A stretch of 64,000 nt of DNA from Kineococcus rhizosphaerae (GTDB lineage Bacteria > Actinomycetota > Actinomycetes > Actinomycetales > Kineococcaceae), in contig NZ_PVZF01000005.1 in NCBI RefSeq assembly GCF_003002055.1, forward strand, positions 62,001 to 126,000, given 5' to 3'. Each line of letters starts with the position of its first letter. The first letter of the stretch is position 1. Shown here piece by piece: positions 50,633-58,402 of this stretch. The position numbers and the translations under genes are program-made. The notes beneath the pieces are model-generated. The model ran no database searches, had not been told where the DNA came from, and worked only from the letters and a program-made list of their open reading frames with translations.

Positions 50633-50641
50633 GACCTCACG

Positions 50642-52351
50642 TCAGGACTTGGTGACCTGGTAGTACAGCGGGACGCTGTTCCAGCCGAACTCGACGTTCG
50701 AGGCCTTCTCCCCGTAGCCGCCGGAGGCGTTGGAGTACCACAGCGGGATGGCGGGCAGGTCCGTGAACAGGATGGTCTGGACCTCCTGCAGGATCTTGTT
50801 CGCCGCGTCCTGGTCCGTGGTGCCCTCGGCCTGCTTGAGCATCGAGTCGACCTGCGGGTTGGAGTAGTCGCCGTCGTTGGAGTCGGCGCCCGTGGCGTAC
50901 AGCGGCCCGATGAAGTTGAACAGGCCCGGGTAGTCGGCCTGCCAGCCGCTGCGGAAGGCGCCCTTGATGGTGCGGTTGGTGATGTCGGTGCGCAGCGCGG
51001 CGAACGTCGGGTACGGCGCGCCCTCGGCCTTGATGCCGAGCGTCTGGCGCAGCAGCGCCGTCACGGCGTCGACCCACTCCTGGTGCCCGCCGTCGGCGTT
51101 GTAGCCGATGGTGAAGGTGTCGGAGTACGGCGAGATCGCGTCGGCCTGCTGCCACAGCTGCTTGGCCTTGGCGGCGTCGGCGGTCAGCACCTCGTTGCCG
51201 GGGACCGTCTCGGAGTACCCGGCGATGACCGGGGACGTGAAGTCCTTGGCCGGGGTGCGGGTGTCGCTGAAGACGGACTTGCAGATGGCCGCGCGGTCGA
51301 TGGCGTAGCTGATGGCCTGGCGGCGCAGCTTGCCCTCGTCGCCCTCGAAGTGGGCGAGCTTCTGCGGGATGGTGAAGGACTGGAAGACCGCGGACGGCTG
51401 GTTCACGGCGCGCTTGCCGAGCTCGTCCTGGTAGGTCGCCAGCGCCGACGGCGGGATGTTGTCCAGGACGTCGAGGTCACCGGACTGCAGCGCCGCGTAG
51501 GCCGCGTCGTAGGTCTCGTAGAAGACGAAGGCGAGGGAGTCGTTCTGCGCCTTGCGGGGCCCGTCGTAGGTGTCGTTCTTGACGAAGTCGATGCGGACGT
51601 TGTGCTGCCACGCACCTTCTTCCTTCAGCTTGTACGGGCCGTTGCCGACCGGGTTCTCGCCGTACTTGTCGATGTCGTCGAAGGCGTTGCTCGGCAGCGG
51701 GTAGAAGGCCGAGTAGCCCAGGCGCAGGGGGAAGTCGGACTGCGGCTGGACGAGCTTGACGGTGAAGCTGGTGTCGTCGACGACGGCGAGCCCGGACAGC
51801 GTCTGCGCGGTGGGCGGGTCGGCCTGGACCGCGTCGAAGCCCTCGATGGGCTGGAAGAAGTAGCTGGAGAGCTGCTTGTTGGTGCCCAGCGCGCCGTAGT
51901 TCCAGGCGTCGACGAAGTTCTTGGCGGTGATGGCCGTGCCGTCGGAGAACTTCTGGCCGGTCTTGATCTTGATGGTGTAGTTCTGCGCGTCGGTCGACGT
52001 GATGGAGTCCGCGAGGTCGTTCTCGGGGGTCCCGTCGGCCTTGTAGTAGACGAGGCCGGCCCACAGCGAGTCGAGCAGGCGGCCGCCGCCGACCTCGTTG
52101 GTGTTGGTGGGGATGAGCTTGTTCTGCGGTTCGGAGCCGTTGACGACGACGTCGCCGCCCGTGCCGCCGCCCCCGCCGCCCCCGTTGCCGGAGCCGCCGT
52201 TGTCGTCGTCGTTGCCACCGCAGGCCGCCAGGGTCGCGAGGGCGGCGAGGCCGAGCGCACCCTTCAGGCCGTTGCGACGGCTGAACGCGGACCCGGTGAC
52301 GACACCGATGCGCTGGACCGGCTTCAGGTCGTCCTTCTCGAAGCTGCTCAA
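50642..52351 (-). CDS. peptide ABC transporter substrate-binding lipoprotein (OppA/DppA-like, SBP_bac_5)
   Basis: 569 residues. TTG 52351 is chosen because AGGAGGAG lies about 8 nt upstream and a signal region follows. The N-terminus holds SRRNGLKGALGLAALATLAA, ending in a lipobox Cys, and it has a twin-arginine-like SRRNGLK, so Tat or Sec export with lipid anchoring is likely. A Gly-rich linker (GGSGNGGGGGGG) follows. The SBP_bac_5 fold covers the rest, with GFDAVQADPPTAQTLSGL and FRSGWQADYPGLFNF. It delivers oligopeptides to the permease pair downstream. It is the first gene of the operon. Confidence 0.93.
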   Translation of the reverse strand: MSSFEKDDLKPVQRIGVVTGSAFSRRNGLKGALGLAALATLAACGGNDDDNGGSGNGGGGGGGTGGDVVVNGSEPQNKLIPTNTNEVGGGRLLDSLWAGLVYYKADGTPENDLADSITSTDAQNYTIKIKTGQKFSDGTAITAKNFVDAWNYGALGTNKQLSSYFFQPIEGFDAVQADPPTAQTLSGLAVVDDTSFTVKLVQPQSDFPLRLGYSAFYPLPSNAFDDIDKYGENPVGNGPYKLKEEGAWQHNVRIDFVKNDTYDGPRKAQNDSLAFVFYETYDAAYAALQSGDLDVLDNIPPSALATYQDELGKRAVNQPSAVFQSFTIPQKLAHFEGDEGKLRRQAISYAIDRAAICKSVFSDTRTPAKDFTSPVIAGYSETVPGNEVLTADAAKAKQLWQQADAISPYSDTFTIGYNADGGHQEWVDAVTALLRQTLGIKAEGAPYPTFAALRTDITNRTIKGAFRSGWQADYPGLFNFIGPLYATGADSNDGDYSNPQVDSMLKQAEGTTDQDAANKILQEVQTILFTDLPAIPLWYSNASGGYGEKASNVEFGWNSVPLYYQVTKS

Positions 52352-52833
52352 GGTGGAACTCCTCCTCGCAAGCGATGACTGGGTGGGCACGTTGCCCAGC
52401 TGTGGCGACTCCCGACGCGCAGGATGTCCACCTCTACAGGTCGGGCAGCACGTTAACACCCGGGCAACCCGATTCCTGACGCGTGTGAACACCGACCCGC
52501 GCAGGGGCCGGACGCTCCCGCCCAGTGTCCCCCGTCACGGAGCGCTCCGCAGCCGAAAGATCACGTCTTGTTACCCGATCGACGCACGACGTAGCAGGTC
52601 AGCGACCCGGACGGCCTACTGCGGGCCTCAGGTAACGATGTCGTTGCGAACTGGACGCCGTGCGGTCGCCCGGGTGACGGACGCGGCGCGGGAGTGTGAG
52701 CGGTGGGATCCCCGTCGACCCCACCGCCCGTGCAGCATGGCGCACCCGCGCCGCCGTGCCCAGCACCACGGACCTCCTGGAACACGATCGAGACCTCGTC
52801 GTTCCCTGCCGGAAACGAAGCGGTGGTACCCGC
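52352..52833. other. 482-bp intergenic region holding promoters, no supported gene
   Basis: Short open frames exist on both strands but none has a ribosome site, family resemblance or sensible composition. The opp-type operon promoter must lie in the left part; TAGAGG near 52430 on the minus strand is a weak -10. GTTACC (about 52569) and GGTAAC (about 52630) form a spaced inverted pair. GC content looks slightly lower than that of the flanking genes. TetR transcription ends in the right part without an evident strong hairpin. Confidence 0.4.
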
Positions 52834-53442
52834 TCACCCCGGACCCGTCCGGCCACCCGGGATCCCGGCGTCGACGAGCCCGTCCCACGCGGCGACGAAG
52901 TCCTCCCCCAGGGCCCGTCCCCCTTCGAGCGCGGCGGCGACCACGGCCCCCGTGCGCAGCATCATCAGCTGGACCGCCGTCCGCGCCGGGCTGTCGTGCC
53001 CCGCGTCCTCCAGGAGCCGGCGCAGCTCCCCCGTGACCCACGTCCTGATCTCCTCGGCGTGGCGGCGGACCGGGTGCCCCTGCGGGAACTCCGCGGAGGC
53101 GTTGACGAACGGGCACCCGCGCCGCACCGCGCCGAAGTCGTCGGCCGTCAGCTCCACCGCCAGGGCGCGCAGGGCAGCGCGCGGATCGTCGCGGTGGCGT
53201 GCGAGCACGGCGCCCACCTGGTCGTGGTCGGCCTGCGCGCGCCGCTGGAGGTAGGCCGTGACGAGGTCGTCCTTGGCGGGGAAGTGCCGGTAGAGGGTGA
53301 CCCGGGTGACCTGCGCCTCCGCGATGATCCGCTGGATCCCGACGGGGTGGACGCCCTCGGCGTAGAAGAGCCGGTCGGCGGTGTCGAGGATGCGCTCGCG
53401 GGCGGCCGAGGGCCGGCCGGTCGTGCTCGGTGGGGCGCTCAT
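52834..53442 (-). CDS. TetR family transcriptional regulator
   Basis: 202 residues, ATG 53442 with GGAGG 8 nt upstream. The N-terminal helix-turn-helix (about 14-60) reads RERILDTADRLFYAEGVHPV, followed by IQRIIAEAQVTRVTLYRHFP. The C-terminal ligand domain has an RRGCPFVNASAEFP segment, common in the TetR group with quinone- or aldehyde-like effectors. It diverges from the hydrolase-SDR pair, which it probably represses along with itself through the repeats at 53520-53539. The ligand is unknown. Confidence 0.9.
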   Translation of the reverse strand: MSAPPSTTGRPSAARERILDTADRLFYAEGVHPVGIQRIIAEAQVTRVTLYRHFPAKDDLVTAYLQRRAQADHDQVGAVLARHRDDPRAALRALAVELTADDFGAVRRGCPFVNASAEFPQGHPVRRHAEEIRTWVTGELRRLLEDAGHDSPARTAVQLMMLRTGAVVAAALEGGRALGEDFVAAWDGLVDAGIPGGRTGPG

Positions 53443-53481
53443 GCGGTGCGTCGGTCCTCCGGGGTGTCGACGGGCGGGGCC

Positions 53482-53511
53482 TTGTGGCGGGTGCAGCGGT
53501 GGCTCTAGGTT
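53482..53511 (+). promoter_or_regulatory. promoter of the hydrolase-SDR operon
   Basis: TTGTGG (53482-53487), an 18-bp spacer and TAGGTT (53506-53511). Transcription would start near 53518, just before the repeated operator-like element. Confidence 0.45.
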
Positions 53512-53519
53512 ACGCGACA

Positions 53520-53539
53520 GGTAGGTAGATCGGTCGGTA
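53520..53539. promoter_or_regulatory. candidate TetR operator (direct repeat)
   Basis: GGTAGGTA (53520-53527) and GGTCGGTA (53532-53539), 12 bp apart, lie just downstream of the predicted start site in the 115-bp divergent gap. The arrangement is a direct rather than inverted repeat, which is unusual for TetR; hence moderate certainty. Confidence 0.4.
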
Positions 53540-53557
53540 CACCCATCGGAGGTCCCC

Positions 53558-54352
53558 GTGCCCGTTCCCCCCGTCCTCTTCCTCCACGGCCTCTGGCTGC
53601 ACGCGACCTCGTGGGCCGACTGGGTCGACCTGTTCACCGACCGCGGCTGGACCGCCTCGGCGCCGGGCTGGCCCGGCGACCCGGACACCGTGGCCGAGGC
53701 GCGCGCCCACCCAGACGCCCTCGCCGACCACGGCATCGACGACGTCGTGGCCCACTACGCCCAGGTCATCGCCGCCCTGCCCACGCGTCCCGTCCTCGTC
53801 GGCCACTCCTTCGGGGGGATGATCGCCCAGCGGCTGCTCGGCGAGGACCTCGCGGTGGCCGCCGTCGCCGTCGACGCCGCCCAGATCAAGGGCGTCCTGC
53901 CGGTGCCGCTGAGCGCCCTGCGCGCCACGCTGCCCGTCTTCAAGAACCCCGCGAACCGGCACCGGGCGGTGTCCCTGACCGCCGAGCAGTTCCGGTTCGC
54001 CTTCGGCAACGCCCTCGACGAGCAGGAGTCCGACGCGCTGTTCGAGCGCTGGACGATCCCCGCCCCCGGCAGACCCCTCTTCGAGGCGGCGTCGGCGAAC
54101 TTCGACCCGCACTCCCCCGCGAGGGTCGACACCGCCAACGCCGGCCGCGGTCCCCTGCTGCTCGTCGCCGGCGGGGAGGACCACACGGTCCCCGAGGCGG
54201 TCACCCGGGCCACGCTGAAGCAGTACCGGCACAGCTCGGCGACCACCGACTTCCTGCGCTTCGCCGACCGCGGGCACTCCCTGACCATCGACCACGGGTG
54301 GCGGGACGTGGCCGAGGCCACGTTGACCTGGCTGCGCGAGAAGGGGTTCTGA
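53558..54352 (+). CDS. alpha/beta hydrolase
   Basis: 264 residues. The oxyanion segment is LFLHGLWLHATSWADW (about 7-22), and the nucleophile elbow GHSFGG (Ser near 84) is complete. The acid is likely Asp near GGEDHTVP, and the His lies in DRGHSLTID. The family includes esterases, lactonases and C-C hydrolases; the substrate cannot be assigned. GTG 53558 has GGAGG 5 nt upstream. The next gene starts two bases after its stop, so they form a pair under TetR control. Confidence 0.88.
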   Translation: MPVPPVLFLHGLWLHATSWADWVDLFTDRGWTASAPGWPGDPDTVAEARAHPDALADHGIDDVVAHYAQVIAALPTRPVLVGHSFGGMIAQRLLGEDLAVAAVAVDAAQIKGVLPVPLSALRATLPVFKNPANRHRAVSLTAEQFRFAFGNALDEQESDALFERWTIPAPGRPLFEAASANFDPHSPARVDTANAGRGPLLLVAGGEDHTVPEAVTRATLKQYRHSSATTDFLRFADRGHSLTIDHGWRDVAEATLTWLREKGF

Positions 54353-54353
54353 C

Positions 54354-55139
54354 GTGGACCTCGGACTGGACGGCAAGGTCGTCGTCGTGACCGGCGCGAG
54401 CCGGGGCATCGGGCTGGCCGTCGTCCGTGCCTTCGCCGCCGAGGGCGCGCACGTCGTCGCCGCCGCCCGGGGCGGCAGCGCCGAGCTGGACGCCCTGGCC
54501 GCCACCGGCTCCGTGCACCCCGTCCTGGCCGACCTCACCGCGCCCGGGGGTCCCGAGCGGGTCGTCGCCGAGGCGGTGACGCGCTTCGGCGGCCTCGACG
54601 TGCTCGTGAACAACGTGGGCGCCGTCAAGGCCCGCGTCGACGGGTTCCTCGCCCTCACCGACGCGGACTGGGCCTGGGCGCTGGACGTGAACCTCCTCGT
54701 CGCCGTCCGGACCCTGCGCGCCGCCCTGCCGCACCTGCTGCAACGGCCCGGCGCCGACGTCGTCACCGTCAGCTCGGTCAACGCGTTCCTGCCCGACCCA
54801 GGGGTCGTCGACTACAGCGCGGCCAAGGCCGCGCTGGGCAACCTGAGCAAGTCCCTGTCCAAGGAGTTCGGCTCGCGGGTGCGGTTCACCACCGTCAGCC
54901 CCGGGCCCGTCCGCACCGACCTGTGGCTGGCCGGCGGCGGGGTCGCCGACGCCGTCGCCCGCGCCCGGGGCACGAGCGCCGAGGAGGTGGTGCGCGAGCA
55001 GGCCGCCGCCGCCCCCAGCGGGCGGTTCACCACCCCCGAGGAGGTCGCCGACGTCGTCCTGCTGCTCGCGAGCGCACGCTCGGGCAACACGACCGGCACC
55101 GACGTCGTCGTGGACGGGGGGCTGGTCACGACCCTGTGA
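54354..55139 (+). CDS. short-chain dehydrogenase/reductase (classical SDR)
   Basis: 261 residues. TGASRGIG (about 14-21) binds the cofactor, NNVG is the structural motif, and the catalytic Ser (VTVSSVNAF), Tyr and Lys (YSAAK) are in order. The C-terminus VVVDGGLVTTL is typical. The residue after the second strand (AARG) suggests NADP(H). GTG 54354 lies two bases after the hydrolase stop; translation is probably coupled. An oxidoreductase acting on the same xenobiotic or secondary metabolite as the hydrolase is plausible. Confidence 0.9.
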   Translation: MDLGLDGKVVVVTGASRGIGLAVVRAFAAEGAHVVAAARGGSAELDALAATGSVHPVLADLTAPGGPERVVAEAVTRFGGLDVLVNNVGAVKARVDGFLALTDADWAWALDVNLLVAVRTLRAALPHLLQRPGADVVTVSSVNAFLPDPGVVDYSAAKAALGNLSKSLSKEFGSRVRFTTVSPGPVRTDLWLAGGGVADAVARARGTSAEEVVREQAAAAPSGRFTTPEEVADVVLLLASARSGNTTGTDVVVDGGLVTTL

Positions 55140-55179
55140 GCCCAGCCGGTGCGGGTCCGACGGGCCGACGGGCCGGCGG

Positions 55180-55200
55180 GCGCGGTAGCGGTCGCCGCGC
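55180..55200. terminator. weak hairpin between the SDR and histidine kinase genes
   Basis: GCGCGG and CCGCGC (55180-55185 and 55195-55200) with a 9-nt loop, in the 62-bp gap between convergent genes. Confidence 0.35.
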
Positions 55201-55201
55201 C

Positions 55202-58200
55202 TCACGCCAGCCCGACGGCCCGCTCCAGGGCCTCGCGCGCGCCGGCGTCCACGGCGTCGACCGCGTCGAGGGTGAGGGTGAAGCGCGAGCCGCCCCCCGC
55301 GGCGGGCTGGTGGGTGAGGTCACCGCCGTTGGCGTTGGCCAGCTGCCGGGCGATGTAGAGCCCCAGACCGGTGCCCTTGCGGTCCGCCGCGACGCCCGTG
55401 GTGGCCCGCGCGAAACGGGTGAACAGGCGCGGCACGAACTCCTCGGGGACCCCCTCACCGGCGTCGACGACGTCGAGGGCGACCTGGTCCCCCCGGCGGC
55501 GGGCCGTCAGCCGCACCGGCGGGGCGCCGTACGTGAAGGCGTTGGCCACCAGGTTGGTGAGGACCTGCTGCAGGTGCCCCCGGTCGGCCAGGACGGTGAG
55601 GTCCTGCACCCCGGTGGTGTCCACGAGCGAGGCCTGCACGTGGAGGCGGTCCACGACGTCGGCGACCAGCGCCGGCAGGTGGACGCGCGCCGTCCGCGGA
55701 ACCGGGGTGCCGGCCTCCAGCTGGGCCATCGTGAGGATGTCCTCCAGCAGGTCGTCGGCCCAGCGCCCCGCCCGGTGGATGCGGCCCAGGTGCTGTCGCT
55801 TCTCGTCCTCGCCGATCTCGTCCCACTCGTCCAGCAGCAGCTCGGCGAAGCCCGTGGTCGTCGACAGGGGTTGGCGCAGGTCGTGGCTGAGGGTGGCGAC
55901 CAGGTCGTCCTTGAGGCGGTTGGCCTCGCGCAGCCGGTCGTTGGAGGCGGCCAGGGCCGCCTGGTCGCGCAACCGCTCGGACAGGTCGCGGACCAGGGTG
56001 AGGGTGGCCCGGCCCCCGGCGTCGGGCAGCGGCACGGTGGTCACCTCCACGGGCACGCTCGTCCCGTCGGCGTGTCGCAGGGCGGTGACCGTCGAGGCGC
56101 CGGCCCCCAGCTGACCGGGAGCGAACGCGCGGCGGGCCGACCAGGCCTCCTGCTCGGCCTCGGGGACCAGCAGCAGGGACGTCGGCAGGGCCAGCAGGGC
56201 GGGGGTGCGGCGCCCCGTGAGGCGGGCCAGCGCGTCGTTGGCGTAGGTGATCTGGTCCTCGTGCTCGACCAGGACCCCCTCGCCCAGGTCGCTGAGGGCC
56301 CGCAGCAACCGGGTGGACACGTCGCGCTGACCGCGCACCGCCTCCTCGGCGGCGACGCGGGCGCTGACGTCGACGATCTGGCTGGCCAGGTGCACCGGCC
56401 GTCCCCGACCGTCGGTCACCAGCGCGGAGGAGACCTGGGTGTGCACGACGTGCCCGTCGCGGTGCAGGTGGCGCACCTGACCGCCCAGGGCGGTCGTCCC
56501 GCCGGAGCCGGTCCCCCGGGGGCCCGCGAGGAACTCGCGCATCGCCTCCCTGCGCGCGCTCCGGTCCTCGGGGTGCACGAGCTGCCCCCAGCTGCGTCCC
56601 ACGAGGTCGGCGGGGTCGTGGCCGAGCATGGCCGCGGCGGCGGCGTTGACGCGCAGCGCCGTGCCGGTGAGGTCGAGGTGGACGTTGCCCACCATCGAGG
56701 CCTCGAACGCCGCGCCGAGCAGGTCGGCCTGCTCACGGGCCTGCGCCCGGGCGCTCTCCAGGTCCCGGCGCAGGGCCCGGTCGGCGCTGACGTCGGTCAT
56801 GGCGACCACGGCGCCCAGGGGGGTGCCGTCGGCGCGGCTCATCCGCCGGCCCGAGCAGAGCACGGTCAGCGCCTCGCGGCCGGTGGGGGCGATGACCATC
56901 TCGGCGCCGGTGACCGCGCCGGTGCGCATGACCTGCGCCAGGGGGACGTCGTGGGCGGCGAGGGCGGTGGTGCCGTCGGCGGCGAACAGGTCGTAGCGGC
57001 CCGCGTGCTCGTCCGGCTCCAGTCCGGCGTCGGCGTCCAGGCCGTGCCAGGCCTGCGCCGCGCGGTTGAACAGCGTCAGGCGGCCGTCGCCGTCGGCCAC
57101 GACGATGCCGACGTCGACCGAGTCCAGCACCGCCCGGGTCAACTCCCCGCGCAGCTCGGCCTCGGCGGCGGCCTCGACGGCCTCCCGGCGGGCCCGCTCG
57201 GCCAGGGCGCGCTGCTCCTCGGCGACGACCCGCAGCGCGGCCGCCTCGCGCGCCGAGCGTTCGCTGGCGGCGGTGGAGGCGACCATCGCGGCCAGCAGGA
57301 GGTCGCGCTCGTCGCGGCCCATGGCCAGCGCCAGGCCCAGGACGGCCAGCACGACCACGTACAGCTGCACGACGACGGCACGGGTGGCGTCGTCGGCGAT
57401 CATCGCGAACGGGCCGTCCCCGGCCAGGGTCAGCAGCACGGCCACCACGCCCATGAGCAGGTCGTGGACCAGGACGATGGTGGTGTCGAAGCGCAGCGCC
57501 ACCCACGCCGACAGCGCGATCAGGGGGAAGGCGACCGGCAGGCGGTGGTAGACGCCGAAGACCAGCGCGTAGGCCAGCACCGAGCACGCCAGCGCGAGCG
57601 CCAGCTCGACCAGCCGCCCACCGCGGGGCCAGCGCACCGGGGCGAGCACAGCGGGCCCCGCCGGACGGCCGGTGTCGGCGGACGCCTCGCGGGAGGCGTC
57701 CCGGCGGGCGCTGAGCAGGCAGCCGACGCGGAAGGCGGTGGCGGCGACGAGCAGGATGCTGGCGGTGTTGCGCGTCATCCACACCAGCGCCGTCAGCCAC
57801 GACCAGTGCCCCGTCAGCGCCCACACCGAGGTCGGTCCCAGCAGGGCCCCGGCGCCGGTGGCCAGCACCGCCGCCGCCAGCAGGCGCATCAGCTGCGCCA
57901 CCCCGGTGAGGGGTTCACGGCCCCCGGCGCCCCACGCGTCCGGGCACCACCGGGCGAACAGCGCCCCGAAGGTGGCGACCTGCGCCAGGTTGGCACCCAC
58001 GAAGCAGGCCGCGAGCGCCGGGGACGCCCCGGTGACGGCGTTGAGGACGAAGGTCGCCGCCGAGACCAGGACGACGTCCAGCCAGCGCGTCCCGGCGCGC
58101 CGCTGGGCGGCGAACCACACCACCGCGACCCCGGCCGCCGGCCACACCAGGCTCAGGCTGGTGCCGTCCATCACGGTCATCCGTCCGAGGAGCACCGCGG

Positions 58201-58273
58201 CGCAGAACACGACGGCGAAAGCGGCGCTGCGCAGCACGGCACCGGTCGAGGGCACGGGCACGGGCACGGGCAC
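55202..58273 (-). CDS. multi-PAS membrane sensor histidine kinase with MASE1-like N-terminus
   Basis: 1023 residues from GTG 58273 (GGAGG 6 nt upstream). A polytopic N-terminal half (about 10-290, seven to eight helices, with LVWPAAGVAVVWF) resembles MASE1. A coiled stretch leads to PAS modules near 380-490, 515-640 and 655-770. The HisKA box is SHDLRQPL (His797), and the ATPase has NLVANAFTYG, DAGEGVP and GTGLGLYIA. It should autophosphorylate on His797; no response-regulator gene lies in the window, so its partner is elsewhere. Upstream starts (GTG 58342, TTG 58399) lack properly spaced ribosome sites. Confidence 0.88.
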   Translation of the reverse strand: MPVPVPVPSTGAVLRSAAFAVVFCAAVLLGRMTVMDGTSLSLVWPAAGVAVVWFAAQRRAGTRWLDVVLVSAATFVLNAVTGASPALAACFVGANLAQVATFGALFARWCPDAWGAGGREPLTGVAQLMRLLAAAVLATGAGALLGPTSVWALTGHWSWLTALVWMTRNTASILLVAATAFRVGCLLSARRDASREASADTGRPAGPAVLAPVRWPRGGRLVELALALACSVLAYALVFGVYHRLPVAFPLIALSAWVALRFDTTIVLVHDLLMGVVAVLLTLAGDGPFAMIADDATRAVVVQLYVVVLAVLGLALAMGRDERDLLLAAMVASTAASERSAREAAALRVVAEEQRALAERARREAVEAAAEAELRGELTRAVLDSVDVGIVVADGDGRLTLFNRAAQAWHGLDADAGLEPDEHAGRYDLFAADGTTALAAHDVPLAQVMRTGAVTGAEMVIAPTGREALTVLCSGRRMSRADGTPLGAVVAMTDVSADRALRRDLESARAQAREQADLLGAAFEASMVGNVHLDLTGTALRVNAAAAAMLGHDPADLVGRSWGQLVHPEDRSARREAMREFLAGPRGTGSGGTTALGGQVRHLHRDGHVVHTQVSSALVTDGRGRPVHLASQIVDVSARVAAEEAVRGQRDVSTRLLRALSDLGEGVLVEHEDQITYANDALARLTGRRTPALLALPTSLLLVPEAEQEAWSARRAFAPGQLGAGASTVTALRHADGTSVPVEVTTVPLPDAGGRATLTLVRDLSERLRDQAALAASNDRLREANRLKDDLVATLSHDLRQPLSTTTGFAELLLDEWDEIGEDEKRQHLGRIHRAGRWADDLLEDILTMAQLEAGTPVPRTARVHLPALVADVVDRLHVQASLVDTTGVQDLTVLADRGHLQQVLTNLVANAFTYGAPPVRLTARRRGDQVALDVVDAGEGVPEEFVPRLFTRFARATTGVAADRKGTGLGLYIARQLANANGGDLTHQPAAGGGSRFTLTLDAVDAVDAGAREALERAVGLA
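58250..58273 (-). repeat. 4 x hexanucleotide repeat at the kinase start codon
   Basis: Four perfect GTGCCC units (minus 58273-58250) encode the opening (Val-Pro)4, and each carries a GTG. Slippage would change the number of possible start codons and their spacing from GGAGG without shifting frame. Confidence 0.85.
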
Positions 58274-58402
58274 GGGGAGCCTCCAACCGGGGCCGGGACG
58301 GTGGACGGGGTCGTGCGGTCGTCCCGCGCGGGACGCCGTCACTCTCCGACATCGGCCGGTGCGCCGCTGGGCTCGAGGGGTGTCACCCCCGTGGCGCAAC
58401 GC

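Noticed and set aside
52561-52856. Small open frames in the 482-bp gap before the TetR gene
   Set aside because: No ribosome sites, skewed composition, mutually overlapping frames, no recognisable family.
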